Below the pieces are notes generated by a model that saw only the letters and a program-made list of their open reading frames with translations, searched no databases and was not told the DNA's origin. 64,000 nucleotides of DNA from Haloarcula sebkhae (GTDB lineage: Archaea; Halobacteriota; Halobacteria; Halobacteriales; Haloarculaceae): positions 1 to 64,000 of the forward strand of contig NZ_BMPD01000009.1 in NCBI RefSeq assembly GCF_014647415.1, written 5' to 3'. The position numbers and the translations under genes are program-made. Shown here in pieces: positions 8,371-17,321 of this stretch (positions are counted from its first letter, which is position 1; each line of letters starts with the position of its first letter).

Positions 8371-9206
8371 CCGAGCGGCCTGTTGCAGAGAACGCCCAGC
8401 TAGCACTGCTGCTGGAGGTCTCCGGCACGCCGAAACCGGGTAACGTCGACCGCGAGCGCGAGTACGACGACCTCCGGTTCGAGCACTTCATGGCCGGCGC
8501 TGTGGGGGCTCGGTCGGGTCTCGACCGTGCGGCCGAGGGCGACCCCATCGGCCCCGCGTTCGAGACAGCCATCGAAGGAATGGCAGGCCAATCCGGTGGG
8601 AATACACAATTCGGGGCGCTGCTGGTGCTCACACCGTTAGTGGCCACGGCCGCTGACGGGCGACTGTCACCGTCCGGCGCGGACGCCGTAGTCCGTGAGA
8701 CGACCGTCGAGGATGCGGCGGCGTTCTACCGCGCCTTCGAGCACGTCGATGTGGCTGTCGACGACCCGCCCGACGGTCTGGAGCCGCTCGATGTCCGCCG
8801 CGGAAGCGGCGCGATCCCGGAACTCCGCGAGCGCGAGATGACGCTGTTCGACGTGATGGAGTCAAGCGCCGATGTCGATGGCGTAGCCGCCGAGTGGGTC
8901 TCCGGCTTCGAACGCGTGTTCGAGGCCAGCGAGAGGCTACTGGACGGGTCTGGGCCGGTCGCCGACCGCGCATCAGACGTGTTCCTCGAACTGCTCGCGG
9001 CGGAACCGGACACGTTCGTCGTCACGCGACAAGACCGCGAAACCGCCGAGGAGGTCCAAGAGCGGGCACAGGCCGTCCTCGACGGCGATGAAGACGCAAC
9101 CAATCTCGCCGAGGAGTTCGTCCGGCGGGACATCAACCCTGGAACGACTGCGGATATCGTTGCCGGTGCGCTGTTCGTCGCGCTGGAACGGGGGCTCGAC
9201 GTGTGA
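8367..9206 (+). CDS. CitG/MdcB-like triphosphoribosyl-dephospho-CoA synthase homologue
   Basis: A 279-residue all-helical protein of the CitG family. Motifs are LLLEVSGTPKPGNVDRER (near residue 12), HFMAGAV, and GGNTQFGALLVLTPL. Bacterial CitG makes the prosthetic-group precursor of citrate lyase from dephospho-CoA and ATP. No citrate lyase or malonate decarboxylase gene is present here, so the substrate is probably different. The start at 8367 overlaps the previous stop (ATGA); an ATG at 8343 is less likely. It sits in an operon with cofD, a Dus-like gene and DUF447. Confidence 0.85.
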   Translation: MTERPVAENAQLALLLEVSGTPKPGNVDREREYDDLRFEHFMAGAVGARSGLDRAAEGDPIGPAFETAIEGMAGQSGGNTQFGALLVLTPLVATAADGRLSPSGADAVVRETTVEDAAAFYRAFEHVDVAVDDPPDGLEPLDVRRGSGAIPELREREMTLFDVMESSADVDGVAAEWVSGFERVFEASERLLDGSGPVADRASDVFLELLAAEPDTFVVTRQDRETAEEVQERAQAVLDGDEDATNLAEEFVRRDINPGTTADIVAGALFVALERGLDV

Positions 9207-9829
9207 CGGGGGCTCCTTCGACAGGCGATGGTCCGGCTTCTGGTAATTCTGAGACACAGTGGCCTGTCACGCTCGCTGGCGTCTCCGAGACCGTCGTCAC
9301 CACACTGGGACCGAACGAGCGCTGGAACGTCGCGGCGCTGGGCGTCCATGCGCCGGACGGCGACGGCCCGGCCACGGCGACGACGTGGGGCCGGACCCGG
9401 ACCTGGCGGAACTTCCGGGAGCGCGGGGACGGCTATGTTCAGTTCACGCGCGACCCAGTCGACTTCGTCGAGGCGGCGCTGTCGGTTCGGGAGGAAGACG
9501 ACCCAGTTATCGACAGCGCGGATGCCTGGGTAGAAGTCAATGTCGAACAGCGCACTTCCGGGACGGAGGGCGACACGCAGTGGGTCGAGTGGGCGCTACA
9601 CCCCGTCGATAGCACTATCAAGCGACGGGTCGTCCCGACGACGAACCGCGGCCACGCCGCCGTCGTCGAGGCGACCGTCGCGGCCTCGCGGCTGGACGTA
9701 CCGAGCTACGACCGCGAAACGTTGCTGGACCGTCTCGCGTACTTCGAGTCCGTGGTCGAAACGGCCGGCAGCGAGCGCGAACGGGCGGCCTTCGAGCGCG
9801 TCCGCGATTTAGTCGACGCCGACTGGTAA
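9203..9829 (+). CDS. DUF447 family protein (FMN-binding split-barrel type)
   Basis: A 208-residue protein starting with GTG that overlaps the CitG-like stop (GTGA). The core motif pattern ETVVTTLGPNERWNVAALGVH, then GRTRTWRNFRERGDGYVQFTRDPVDFVEAAL, is that of DUF447, an archaeal family with a flavin-reductase-like split barrel. The last 60 residues are helical. FMN binding is inferred from the fold family. Last gene of the cofD operon; followed by a 190-nt gap before rps17e. Confidence 0.85.
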   Translation: MTGAPSTGDGPASGNSETQWPVTLAGVSETVVTTLGPNERWNVAALGVHAPDGDGPATATTWGRTRTWRNFRERGDGYVQFTRDPVDFVEAALSVREEDDPVIDSADAWVEVNVEQRTSGTEGDTQWVEWALHPVDSTIKRRVVPTTNRGHAAVVEATVAASRLDVPSYDRETLLDRLAYFESVVETAGSERERAAFERVRDLVDADW

Positions 9830-10019
9830 GGATTCCACGCGGAATTTGGGGCAGACAGGCGACACACGGCGACCCGTGACAGACTGTGTCGCACTCCCGT
9901 GTACCCTGTCACGGCGACGGTCAGTGCATGGTTGCGGGTCGTCCCACCCCTACTGATAAACATTCGCGTGCGTGGTCCGTTCCGAACCCTTTTTGAGTGC
10001 GACCAAGCAAGTAGCGCGC

Positions 10020-10211
10020 ATGGCAATCAAACCCGCCTACGTCAAGAAGACCGGGACGCTCCTCATGGAGCGATACCCTGACGCCTTCGGTGCAGACTTC
10101 GAACACAACAAAGACGTCGTCGAGGAACTGACCAACATCGAGTCCAAGGGTGTCCGCAACCGCATCGCCGGCTACGTCACCCGGAAGATGAACAACCCGG
10201 TCGAAGCGTAA
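10020..10211 (+). CDS. rps17e: Ribosomal protein S17e
   Basis: A 63-residue small-subunit protein found only in archaea and eukaryotes. It shows the family core [45 protein letters not shown]. The start at 10020 matches the N-terminus of the family; longer in-frame starts do not. A T-rich TATA-like stretch (CCTTTTTGAG, about 9987-9996) lies about 25-30 nt upstream. T-rich DNA just after the stop may end transcription before the convergent mrp gene. Confidence 0.96.
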   Translation: MAIKPAYVKKTGTLLMERYPDAFGADFEHNKDVVEELTNIESKGVRNRIAGYVTRKMNNPVEA

Positions 10212-10273
10212 CTCGGTTCTTTCTCTCTGTCTCCCGCGATATCTGAGCGGCTGCTCCCCTCAGCCACTGCCCG

Positions 10274-11335
10274 CTACTGTTCGGGCTGGGCGCGCTGGCT
10301 GTCGCTCTGTCGCTTCCGGTGGATGATGCCCTGCATGTTCGCGGTGCGAGCGGCGATGTCGCGGAACGACTCGCCAACGTCGCTGTCCTCGTCGAGAACG
10401 AGCGGTTCCCCGGTCGAACCTCCCTCCCTGACTTCGGGGTCGAGCGGGATGTCGCCGAGGAACGGCATCTCCGTTTCGTCGGCGAACTCGCGGCCGCCGC
10501 CGCTGCCGAAGATGTCGTGCGTGCCACCACAGTCCGGACAGACGAACGACGACATGTTCTCGACGATGCCCAGCACGGGGGTTTCGTGGCGACCGAACAT
10601 CCGGAGTCCCTTCCGGGCGTCGTCGAGCGCGACCTCTTCCGGCGTGGTGACGATGACAGCCCCGGAGACGGGCACCTGCTGGAGCATCGTCAACTGCGTG
10701 TCGCCGGTCCCCGGTGGCAGGTCGACGACCATGTAGTCGAGTTCGCCCCAGAGCACGTCATCCCACAGTTGCGTGAGGACGTTGTCGACCATCGGACCAC
10801 GGAAGATGACCGGATCGTCCTTGCCGACGAGGAAGTCCATGCTCATCAGCTTCATTCCGTGTTTCTCGACGGGAATGATCTCCTCGTCCTCTGTCGCACG
10901 CGGCTGCTCGTCCGCATCGAGCATCCGCGGGACGTTCGGCCCGTACACGTCGGCGTCGAACAAGCCAACCCGGGCACCAAGCCGCGAGAGGCCGGCAGCG
11001 AGGTTCACTGCGACGGTCGACTTGCCGACGCCGCCCTTGCCCGAGGCGACGGCGATGACGTTCTTGACCTTCGGCAGCGGGTCCTCCGCTTCCGGGACGC
11101 CGCGGTCGACACTCGCCGAGAGGTCGATCTCGCGGTCCATGTCGCCCAGCGCCTCGCGGACCTCGTTCGCGATGCTCGTCTCCGTCGGCGAGTACGGCGC
11201 ACCGAGCGCCAAGTCGATGCTGACCTCGTCGTCAGTCACGTCGATGCTGTTGATCAGCCCGAGCGAGACGATATCGTCCCCAAGATCCGGGTCCTCGACC
11301 GCTTGCAGGCGCTCGCGTACGTCATCTGTATTCAT
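10274..11335 (-). CDS. Mrp/NBP35-family iron-sulfur cluster carrier ATPase
   Basis: A 353-residue P-loop protein that binds and hands over [4Fe-4S] clusters. Residues 1-80 form a MIP18/DUF59 domain (VEDPDLGDDIVSLGLINSI). The ATPase domain starts at VASGKGGVGKSTVAVNLAAGL (deviant Walker A with two Lys) and continues with DADVYGPNVPRML and DLPPGTGD. The cluster-binding CxxC is FVCPDCGG. Start MNTDDVRE at 11335 chosen over an upstream GTG extension that has no family match. It faces rps17e. Confidence 0.95.
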   Translation of the reverse strand: MNTDDVRERLQAVEDPDLGDDIVSLGLINSIDVTDDEVSIDLALGAPYSPTETSIANEVREALGDMDREIDLSASVDRGVPEAEDPLPKVKNVIAVASGKGGVGKSTVAVNLAAGLSRLGARVGLFDADVYGPNVPRMLDADEQPRATEDEEIIPVEKHGMKLMSMDFLVGKDDPVIFRGPMVDNVLTQLWDDVLWGELDYMVVDLPPGTGDTQLTMLQQVPVSGAVIVTTPEEVALDDARKGLRMFGRHETPVLGIVENMSSFVCPDCGGTHDIFGSGGGREFADETEMPFLGDIPLDPEVREGGSTGEPLVLDEDSDVGESFRDIAARTANMQGIIHRKRQSDSQRAQPEQ

Positions 11336-11500
11336 GCACAGGGTTAGGCTCCGGAGGTGCGATAAGGATTGTGACACCGCCGGACACGGCAGTAACCGAA
11401 TTGGCGGCATCGAGATGTGCTGGCTCCAGTTATCGTAGCTCCCGCGTACGCAAGCGCACGAGGTCGAGTAATAAAGATCGGTACAGCAGCCGTCTCGGAC

Positions 11501-11800
11501 TCAAGGGCGTCGAAACACGTAGACGCCGCCGTCGTCAAGTTCGGCGCGTAGCTCACCGCTGTCGTGGTCGAACACGAGCCGCTCCGGCGTCCCGGCAAAG
11601 GAGTGTAGCGGCATACCGGTGTCTATCGCGCCGTCGGGGGCCACTGTGACGTGTGTGCGGCCGCCGAAGTCGGCCCGGAGCGTTCCGTCGTCCGCCTCGG
11701 TCACGGCGTCCGGTCCCGCGAACCGTTCCAGCTGGCCGCGAACCGCCGTTCGGTCGGTCGGGTCGATGCCACCGCCGCCGTCGGTGATATGTCGGCGCAT
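11501..11800 (-). CDS. Conserved haloarchaeal protein of unknown function
   Basis: A 99-residue acidic protein, probably all-beta, with regularly spaced short strands (RTHVTVAPDGAIDTGMPLHSF, ERLVFDHDSGELRAEL, GGVYVFRRP). No cysteines, signal or membrane segment, so cytoplasmic. Its amino-acid makeup is that of a genuine haloarchaeal protein. It stands alone between mrp and the tRNA-Ser/ribosomal operon promoter. I do not recognise a family. Confidence 0.65.
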   Translation of the reverse strand: MRRHITDGGGGIDPTDRTAVRGQLERFAGPDAVTEADDGTLRADFGGRTHVTVAPDGAIDTGMPLHSFAGTPERLVFDHDSGELRAELDDGGVYVFRRP

Positions 11801-11921
11801 ACGTTGACATGTGGTCCCAGTGACGAGTGTATTATGCCGGCCCCGTCAACGACCTGAGGCCTGCTACTCCATGCCCCAGTGGGTATGCCTTACAATCACG
11901 CGCCCGGACCCCTTCGTTGCG

Positions 11922-11929
11922 TTTAAATA
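11922..11929 (+). promoter_or_regulatory. TATA box (TTTAAATA) of the tRNA-Ser/ribosomal operon
   Basis: A near-consensus archaeal box A in GC-rich surroundings, 88 nt before the tRNA-Ser gene. Expected transcription start is near 11950. It is the only strong promoter-like site before rps13, so it probably drives the tRNA and part of the ribosomal operon together. Confidence 0.7.
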
Positions 11930-11952
11930 CAACCCCGGAATAGAATCGGATA

Positions 11953-11982
11953 GACTCGTGTAGGGGGACCGGCCCCCGAGTC
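11953..11982 (+). other. Hairpin in the leader of the tRNA-Ser/ribosomal transcript
   Basis: GACTCG (11953-11958) pairs with CGAGTC (11977-11982). After a five-base bulge, GGGG (11964-11967) pairs with CCCC (11973-11976) across an ACCGG loop. It lies just after the predicted start of transcription and before the tRNA. It could guide processing of the tRNA 5' leader or act in regulation; no function is shown. Confidence 0.45.
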
Positions 11983-12016
11983 CGCGTGCTGCGGGCGCGA
12001 GTGTCATAGAACGCGT

Positions 12017-12101
12017 GTCGTGGTAGCCAAGCCTGGCCCAAGGCGCAGGGTTGCTAACTCTGTGGCGTACAGCCTCCGGGGTTCGAATCCCCGCCACGAC
12101 G
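12017..12101 (+). tRNA. tRNA-Ser (GCU anticodon)
   Basis: A class II tRNA with a long variable arm. Acceptor stem GTCGTGG/CCACGAC, T8-A9, anticodon loop TTGCTAA giving GCU (reads AGC/AGU), TTCGAAT T-loop, and G as discriminator base, the serine identity base. No CCA is encoded. rps13 starts 22 nt downstream, so both are probably on one transcript. Confidence 0.95.
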
Positions 12102-12122
12102 CTCACCCATCAGTACCTACAT

Positions 12123-12656
12123 ATGAGTGCAGAAGACCCCAACGCGGGCGAGGACGCGGATGCCGAAGAGGAGGAGGACATCCGCTATTTCGTCCGTATC
12201 GGACAGACAGACCTCGACGGGACGAAATCCGTCGAGCGAGCACTGACAGAACTGAACGGTATCGGCCACCGGGCCGCCCGAATTATCGCCCAGAAGGCGG
12301 ACGTCGACCGGCGCGCTGTCTTCGGCAAGCTCGACGACGACGTTATCGAGCGCGTCGTCGACCGCGTCGAAAACTTCGCCGACGATGTGCCCGAGTGGAT
12401 GACCAACCACCAGAAGGACTACTTCACTGGTGAGACCACCCACGAGACCGGCAACGACCTCCAGCTTACCCGCCGGCAGGACATCAACCGCATGAAGATG
12501 ATCGACTCCTACCGCGGTGTCCGCCACAAGCGCGGCCAGAAGGTCCGTGGACAGCGTACCAAGTCCACTGGCCGAACGGAGGGGACCATCGGCGTCAACG
12601 TCGAGGCGATCAAGGAAGAGCAGGCTGAGGAAGCCGCTGCGGAGGATGACGAATAA
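12123..12656 (+). CDS. rps13: Ribosomal protein S13
   Basis: A 177-residue small-subunit head protein that contacts 5S/23S rRNA bridges and P-site tRNA. The core runs from IRYFVRIGQTDLDGTKSVERAL through LNGIGHRAARII to the basic tail SYRGVRHKRGQKVRGQRTKSTGR. Both ends carry acidic haloarchaeal extensions (residues 1-19 and the last 15). It begins the S13-S4-S11-RpoD set typical of archaea. The start at 12123 lies just past the tRNA; upstream in-frame codons belong to the tRNA gene. Confidence 0.98.
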   Translation: MSAEDPNAGEDADAEEEEDIRYFVRIGQTDLDGTKSVERALTELNGIGHRAARIIAQKADVDRRAVFGKLDDDVIERVVDRVENFADDVPEWMTNHQKDYFTGETTHETGNDLQLTRRQDINRMKMIDSYRGVRHKRGQKVRGQRTKSTGRTEGTIGVNVEAIKEEQAEEAAAEDDE

Positions 12657-13171
12657 TGGCGCTTGGTTCAAACACGAAGTTCTACGAGACGCCGAATCAT
12701 CCCTTCCAGGGCGAGCGCATCGCCGACGAGGCCAACCTCATCGGCCGCTACGGCCTGAAGAACAAAGAAGAGCTCTGGCGCGCACAGTCCGAGCTCCGTG
12801 GCTACCGCCGTGAGGCCCGGAAGCTGCTGGGCAGTGCTGGCGAGCACGAGACCGAGTCCGAGGAGTTCCTCGCTCGGCTCAAGCGCTACGGCATCCTCAA
12901 CGAGCAGGACCAGCTCGACGACGTGCTGTCGCTCGACGTGACCGACGTGCTAGAACGCCGCCTGCAGACGGTCGTCTACCGCAAGGGCTACGCGAACACG
13001 CCCGAGCAGGCTCGTCAGTTCATCGTCCACGGACACATCGTGCTGGACGACGCTCGCGTCACCCGACCCGGCATGACGGTCGAAACCGCCGTCGAGAGCT
13101 CGGTCGGCTTCGACGAGCACAGTTCGCTGTCGGACGAACTCCATCCTGAGCGCGCGGAGGCCCAAGAATGA
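12656..13171 (+). CDS. rps4: Ribosomal protein S4
   Basis: A 171-residue primary 16S rRNA-binding protein of the archaeal/eukaryotic S4 type (eukaryotic S9). The S4 RNA-binding domain is clear: [41 protein letters not shown] (about residues 101-141). The acidic C-terminal tail is haloarchaeal. Its ATG shares a base with the rps13 stop, and its stop overlaps rps11 by 4 nt, so the three are translated together. Confidence 0.97.
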   Translation: MALGSNTKFYETPNHPFQGERIADEANLIGRYGLKNKEELWRAQSELRGYRREARKLLGSAGEHETESEEFLARLKRYGILNEQDQLDDVLSLDVTDVLERRLQTVVYRKGYANTPEQARQFIVHGHIVLDDARVTRPGMTVETAVESSVGFDEHSSLSDELHPERAEAQE

Positions 13172-13557
13172 GCGAAGACACCGAAGACATCTGGGGCATC
13201 GCCCACGTGCACGCATCGTTCAACAACACGATCATCACCATCACCGACCAGACCGGCGCGGAGACGCTCGCGAAGAGCTCCGGCGGGACGGTCGTCAAGC
13301 AGAACCGCGACGAAGCGTCGCCGTACGCGGCGATGCAGATGGCCGAGGTCGTTGCGGAGAAGGCCCTCGACCGTGGCGTCGAAGGCGTCGACGTTCGGGT
13401 CCGCGGTCCCGGCGGCAACCTCCAGACCTCGCCCGGTCCGGGTGCGCAGGCGACGATCCGCGCACTCGCCCGAGCGGGCCTGGAGATCGGTCGCATCGAG
13501 GACGTCACGCCGACCCCGCACGACGGCACTCGTGCACCCAAGAACTCCGGATTCTAA
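13168..13557 (+). CDS. rps11: Ribosomal protein S11
   Basis: A 129-residue platform protein. Diagnostic stretches are [35 protein letters not shown] and [25 protein letters not shown], then the C-terminal [14 protein letters not shown]. Full length. It overlaps rps4 by 4 nt, and the RNA polymerase subunit D gene starts 3 nt after its stop. Confidence 0.98.
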   Translation: MSEDTEDIWGIAHVHASFNNTIITITDQTGAETLAKSSGGTVVKQNRDEASPYAAMQMAEVVAEKALDRGVEGVDVRVRGPGGNLQTSPGPGAQATIRALARAGLEIGRIEDVTPTPHDGTRAPKNSGF

Positions 13558-13560
13558 CCA

Positions 13561-14340
13561 ATGACACAGGACTACGAGGTTGAGTTCGTCGAACGCGGCG
13601 AGCGCGAGGCCCGCATCCTCGTGCGCGGCATCACGCCGGCTTTCGCCAACGGCATCCGGCGAGCGATGGTCGCGGACGTACCGACGTTCAGTATCGACAC
13701 CGTCCGCGTCATCGAGAACACCAGCGTGATGTTTAACGAGCAGATCGGTCTCCGACTGGGACTGGTCCCGCTGACGACCGACCTCGACGACTTCGAGATC
13801 GGGGACGAGGTGACGCTGTCGCTGTCCGTCGACGGGCCGGCCACGGCCTACTCCAGTGACCTCGTCTCCTCGGACCCGATGGTCGAGGCGGCCGACGACA
13901 ACATCCCGATCATCGATCTCAAGGAGGGCCAACGTCTCGAAGTCGAGGCCGACGCCGTCCTCGATACCGGTCGGGAACACGCCAAACATCAGGGCGGCGT
14001 GGCCGTCGGCTACCGACACCTCCAGCAGGTGGAGGTCGTCGGCGACCTCGGCGAGTTCGAGGACGACGATCCGAACATCCTGCGTGGCGTCATCGAAGAG
14101 CAGGCGGCCGAACACGCCGCCGGCGACGCTACCAACGGCGAACTCGTCGCGACAGACGAGTTCGACAACGACCTCCGGAACCGATACCCCGGCAAAGACG
14201 TCGAGGTCTCTGACGTGCCGAACGCGTTCGTGTTCCACGTCGAGACGGACGGGTCGTTCACCACCGAGGAACTGGTCCTGCGCGCGGTCGAGACGCTGCG
14301 TGACCGCGCGACCGAACTGAAAGACGCAGTCCAGCTGTAA
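13561..14340 (+). CDS. rpoD: RNA polymerase subunit D (Rpo3)
   Basis: A 259-residue assembly subunit, the archaeal counterpart of bacterial alpha and eukaryotic Rpb3. The dimerisation domain is recognised by [24 protein letters not shown] near residue 20, and LVPLTTD, and the C-terminal helix by [19 protein letters not shown]. The inserted domain lacks the four cysteines that hold an Fe-S cluster in Sulfolobus RpoD; no Cys is visible anywhere in the protein. It belongs with rps11 in the conserved archaeal operon. Confidence 0.96.
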   Translation: MTQDYEVEFVERGEREARILVRGITPAFANGIRRAMVADVPTFSIDTVRVIENTSVMFNEQIGLRLGLVPLTTDLDDFEIGDEVTLSLSVDGPATAYSSDLVSSDPMVEAADDNIPIIDLKEGQRLEVEADAVLDTGREHAKHQGGVAVGYRHLQQVEVVGDLGEFEDDDPNILRGVIEEQAAEHAAGDATNGELVATDEFDNDLRNRYPGKDVEVSDVPNAFVFHVETDGSFTTEELVLRAVETLRDRATELKDAVQL

Positions 14341-14444
14341 CGATACAATGCCCCGACACACCCCACCACTACCGATGACCGCCCGCTCCCCGAGCGCGAG
14401 GACCGAAAGGGGTTTTACGGGGCACGCAAAACGAACAATCGCGC

Positions 14445-14529
14445 GCAGGGATAGCCAAGTTTGGCCAACGGCGCAGCGTTCAGGGCGCTGTCCCGTAGGG
14501 GTCCGCAGGTTCAAATCCTGCTCCCTGCA
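14445..14529 (+). tRNA. tRNA-Leu (CAG anticodon)
   Basis: A class II tRNA inside the ribosomal operon. Acceptor stem GCAGGGA/TCCCTGC with A discriminator (leucine identity), T8-A9, anticodon loop TTCAGGG giving CAG (reads CUG), a long variable arm, and TTCAAAT T-loop. A TTTTAC box about 30 nt upstream (14413-14418) may give it its own promoter. rpl18e begins 25 nt downstream. Confidence 0.95.
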
Positions 14530-14542
14530 CTTTTCCCACAAC

Positions 14543-14547
14543 GGAGG
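14543..14547 (+). promoter_or_regulatory. Shine-Dalgarno site of rpl18e
   Basis: GGAGG with 6 nt spacing to ATG 14554. Clear ribosome binding sites are uncommon in leaderless haloarchaeal genes. Here it supports ATG 14554 as the start and an mRNA that begins upstream, probably from the tRNA-Leu precursor. Confidence 0.7.
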
Positions 14548-14553
14548 AATCAT

Positions 14554-14904
14554 ATGAGTAAGACGAACCCGAGACTCAGTAGTCTCATCGCCGACCTGAA
14601 GTCAGCCGCCCGCAGTTCGGGCGGTGCTGTCTGGGGCGACGTCGCCGAGCGCTTAGAAAAGCCACGGCGCACACACGCGGAAGTCAACCTCGGCCGTATC
14701 GAACGATACGCCCAGGAGGACGAAACCGTTGTTGTGCCCGGCAAGGTGCTTGGCTCCGGTGTCCTGCAGAAGGACGTCACCGTCGCCGCTGTCGACTTCT
14801 CCGGAACCGCCGAGACGAAGATCGACCAGGTTGGAGAGGCTGTATCACTCGAACAGGCAATCGAAAACAACCCAGAAGGCTCCCACGTCCGGGTGATCCG
14901 ATGA
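14554..14904 (+). CDS. rpl18e: Ribosomal protein L18e
   Basis: A 116-residue large-subunit protein of archaea and eukaryotes, with the L15/L18e fold. Key stretches are [42 protein letters not shown] and [21 protein letters not shown]. The start is fixed by the Shine-Dalgarno site; longer starts run back into the tRNA gene. It overlaps rpl13 by 4 nt. Confidence 0.97.
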   Translation: MSKTNPRLSSLIADLKSAARSSGGAVWGDVAERLEKPRRTHAEVNLGRIERYAQEDETVVVPGKVLGSGVLQKDVTVAAVDFSGTAETKIDQVGEAVSLEQAIENNPEGSHVRVIR

Positions 14905-15338
14905 GCGTCGCAGAGTTCGACGCGGATGTCATCGTTGACGCCCGCGACTGTATCATGGGCCGCGTCGCATCACAGGTCGCCGAACAGGCACTCGACGGCG
15001 AGACGGTCGCCGTCGTCAACGCCGAACGCGCCGTGATCACCGGCCGAGAGGAGCAGATCGTAGAAAAGTACGAGAAACGTGTCGACATCGGTAACGACAA
15101 CGGGTACTTCTACCCCAAGCGACCGGACGGCATCTTCAAACGCACCATCCGTGGCATGCTGCCCCACAAGAAGCAGCGTGGCCGCGAGGCGTTCGAGAGC
15201 GTCCGTGTCTACCTCGGCAACCCATACGACGAGGACGGCGAGGTCCTAGACGGCACGTCGCTTGACCGACTGTCGAACATCAAGTTCGTCACGCTGGGCG
15301 AGATCAGCGAAACGCTTGGAGCGAACAAGACATGGTAA
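14901..15338 (+). CDS. rpl13: Ribosomal protein L13
   Basis: A 145-residue large-subunit assembly protein. Signature regions are [33 protein letters not shown], and [26 protein letters not shown]. Full length for archaea. It overlaps rpl18e by 4 nt and rps9 by 7 nt. Confidence 0.97.
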
Positions 15339-15730
15339 CGAACACGTCTGGCAAGAAGAAGACCGCCGTCGCCCGCGCAACCGTTCGTGAGGGCGAGGGC
15401 CGCGTGCGTATCGACTCGCAGCCGGTCGAACTCGTCGACCCCGAGCTGGCGCAGCTCAAGATGCTGGAACCGTTCCGCATCGCAGAGGACGATCTCCGCG
15501 GCGAGGTCGACGTCGAAGTGTCCGTCGAAGGTGGCGGCGTCATGGGGCAGGCAGATGCCGCCCGAACCGCCATCGCTCGCGGACTTGTCGACCACACTAA
15601 CGATGCCGAACTCCGTGACGCGTTCATGGAGTTCGATCGCTCGCTGCTGGTCAACGATGTTCGCCAGTCCGAACCCAAGAAGTGGGGCGGCCCCGGTGCG
15701 CGGGCCCGCTACCAGAAATCGTACCGCTAA
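15332..15730 (+). CDS. rps9: Ribosomal protein S9
   Basis: A 132-residue small-subunit protein whose basic C-terminus (ARYQKSYR, with the final Arg) reaches the P-site tRNA. Other diagnostic parts are [40 protein letters not shown], and [14 protein letters not shown]. It overlaps rpl13 by 7 nt. Confidence 0.97.
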
Positions 15731-15742
15731 GGTGATACAGGT

Positions 15743-15943
15743 ATGATGGTACCGGTTCGGTGTTTCACGTGCGGTAACGTCGTCGGCGAGCACTGGGAGG
15801 AGTTCAAGGCCCGCACCCGCGAGGCCGAGGAGCCTGAGGACCCGGAGAAGGTCCTCGACGAACTCGGCGTCGAGCGGCACTGCTGTCGCCGGATGCTCGT
15901 CTCGCACAAAGACCTCGTCGACATCGTCTCACCCTACCAATGA
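15743..15943 (+). CDS. rpoN: RNA polymerase subunit N (Rpo10)
   Basis: A 66-residue zinc-bundle subunit equivalent to eukaryotic Rpb10. The zinc ligands are the paired cysteines in [11 protein letters not shown] (C7, C10) and [23 protein letters not shown] ribosome-binding motif (15731-15736) six bases upstream supports the ATG at 15743. It helps join RpoD and RpoL to the large subunits. Confidence 0.97.
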   Translation: MMVPVRCFTCGNVVGEHWEEFKARTREAEEPEDPEKVLDELGVERHCCRRMLVSHKDLVDIVSPYQ

Positions 15944-16113
15944 ACGCACAGGAAAGCCGCTACGAGAAGGCCCGCAAGCTCGGCGCGCGAGCGCTGCAGT
16001 TGGCCCACGGTGCTCCCGTGCTCATCGAGACGGAACACACCCAGCCGATACTCATCGCCGCCGAGGAGTACGACGCTGGCGTCCTACCGTTTACGGTCAA
16101 CAGGAGTGACTAA
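15940..16113 (+). CDS. rpoK: RNA polymerase subunit K (Rpo6)
   Basis: A 57-residue subunit related to eukaryotic Rpb6 and bacterial omega. The conserved region is [21 protein letters not shown] followed by [20 protein letters not shown]. Its ATG overlaps the rpoN stop by 4 nt (ATGA). It stabilises the clamp and the largest subunit. Its small size makes it easy to miss in automated scans. Confidence 0.95.
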   Translation: MNAQESRYEKARKLGARALQLAHGAPVLIETEHTQPILIAAEEYDAGVLPFTVNRSD

Positions 16114-16115
16114 CG

Positions 16116-17321
16116 ATGACGCTCATCACTGACATCCGACTCCGCCGCGTCCTCGACTCCCGCGGGAACGCGACTGTCGAGGCCGACGTCCTCACCGAGA
16201 GTGGGGGCTTCGGTCGTGGCAAGGCACCGAGCGGCGCAAGCACGGGCGAGTACGAGGCCATCGAGCTCCCCGCCAACGAGGCCATCGCCAAGGCCCGCGA
16301 GGAGGCACTCCCGCGACTCATCGGTGAGGTCCACGCCGGGAACCAGCGCGATGTCGACGCGGCGCTCCACGCCGCCGACGGCACCGACGACTTCTCCGGC
16401 ATCGGAGCCAACAGCGCCGTCGCCATCTCGATGGCGGCCGCCAAGGCCGGGGCCGACGTGTTGGGCGCACCGCTGTACCAGCATCTCGGCGGCACGTTCC
16501 GGGGCAACGAGTACCCGACGCCGCTGGGCAACATCATCGGTGGCGGCGAGCACGCCGCGGATGCCACGAACATTCAGGAGTTCCTCGCGGCCCCCGTCGG
16601 CGCGCCGAGCGTCGAAGAGGCTGTCTTCGCCAACGCCGCGGTCCATCAGGAGGTCTATGACATCCTGGCCGACCGCGACCTGCCAGCGGGCAAGGGCGAC
16701 GAAGGAGCCTGGGCACCGTCCGTCTCGGACGACGAAGCGTTCGAGATCATGGACGAGGCCGTCGAGACTGTCGCCGACGACTTCGGCTTCGCAATCTCCT
16801 TTGGTCTCGACGTCGCTGGCGCGGAACTCTACGACGACGAGGCGGACGGCTACGTCTACGACGACGGCGTCAAGTCCACCGAAGAGCAGATAGAGTACAT
16901 CGCCGGGAAGGTCGAGGAGTACGACCTCGTCTACGTCGAGGACCCACTCGACGAGAACGATTATGAGGCCTTCGCGGACCTGACCGCACAGGTCGGTGAC
17001 CAGACGCTCGTCTGTGGCGACGATCTGTTCGTCACCAACGTCGAGCGCCTGCAGGCCGGTATCAACGCCGACGCCGGGAACTCCATCCTGATCAAGCCGA
17101 ACCAGATCGGGACGCTCACCGACGCTGTCGACGCCATCGAACTGGCGACGGCAAGCGGCTACGAGTCCGTCGTCTCCCATCGCAGCGGAGAGACGGAAGA
17201 CACGACGATCGCACACCTCGCTGTCGCCACTGACGCACCGTTCATCAAGACCGGCGCGGTCGGCGGCGAGCGCACAGCCAAGCTGAACGAACTAATCCGT
17301 ATCGAGGACAACGCAGTATGA
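16116..17321 (+). CDS. eno: Enolase (phosphopyruvate hydratase)
   Basis: A 401-residue glycolytic enzyme that interconverts 2-phosphoglycerate and phosphoenolpyruvate with Mg. Motifs are [32 protein letters not shown] (mobile loop), [27 protein letters not shown] (Mg-binding Glu/Asp), [13 protein letters not shown] (catalytic Lys) and [19 protein letters not shown]. It starts 2 nt after rpoK and overlaps rps2 by 4 nt. Its place inside a ribosomal/RNA polymerase operon is a conserved archaeal arrangement. Confidence 0.98.
   Translation: MTLITDIRLRRVLDSRGNATVEADVLTESGGFGRGKAPSGASTGEYEAIELPANEAIAKAREEALPRLIGEVHAGNQRDVDAALHAADGTDDFSGIGANSAVAISMAAAKAGADVLGAPLYQHLGGTFRGNEYPTPLGNIIGGGEHAADATNIQEFLAAPVGAPSVEEAVFANAAVHQEVYDILADRDLPAGKGDEGAWAPSVSDDEAFEIMDEAVETVADDFGFAISFGLDVAGAELYDDEADGYVYDDGVKSTEEQIEYIAGKVEEYDLVYVEDPLDENDYEAFADLTAQVGDQTLVCGDDLFVTNVERLQAGINADAGNSILIKPNQIGTLTDAVDAIELATASGYESVVSHRSGETEDTTIAHLAVATDAPFIKTGAVGGERTAKLNELIRIEDNAV

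Noticed and set aside
13015-14553. A 512-residue open frame on the minus strand across rps11, rpoD and tRNA-Leu
   Set aside because: It is antisense to known ribosomal and polymerase genes and a tRNA. High GC leaves few stops in the opposite frame.
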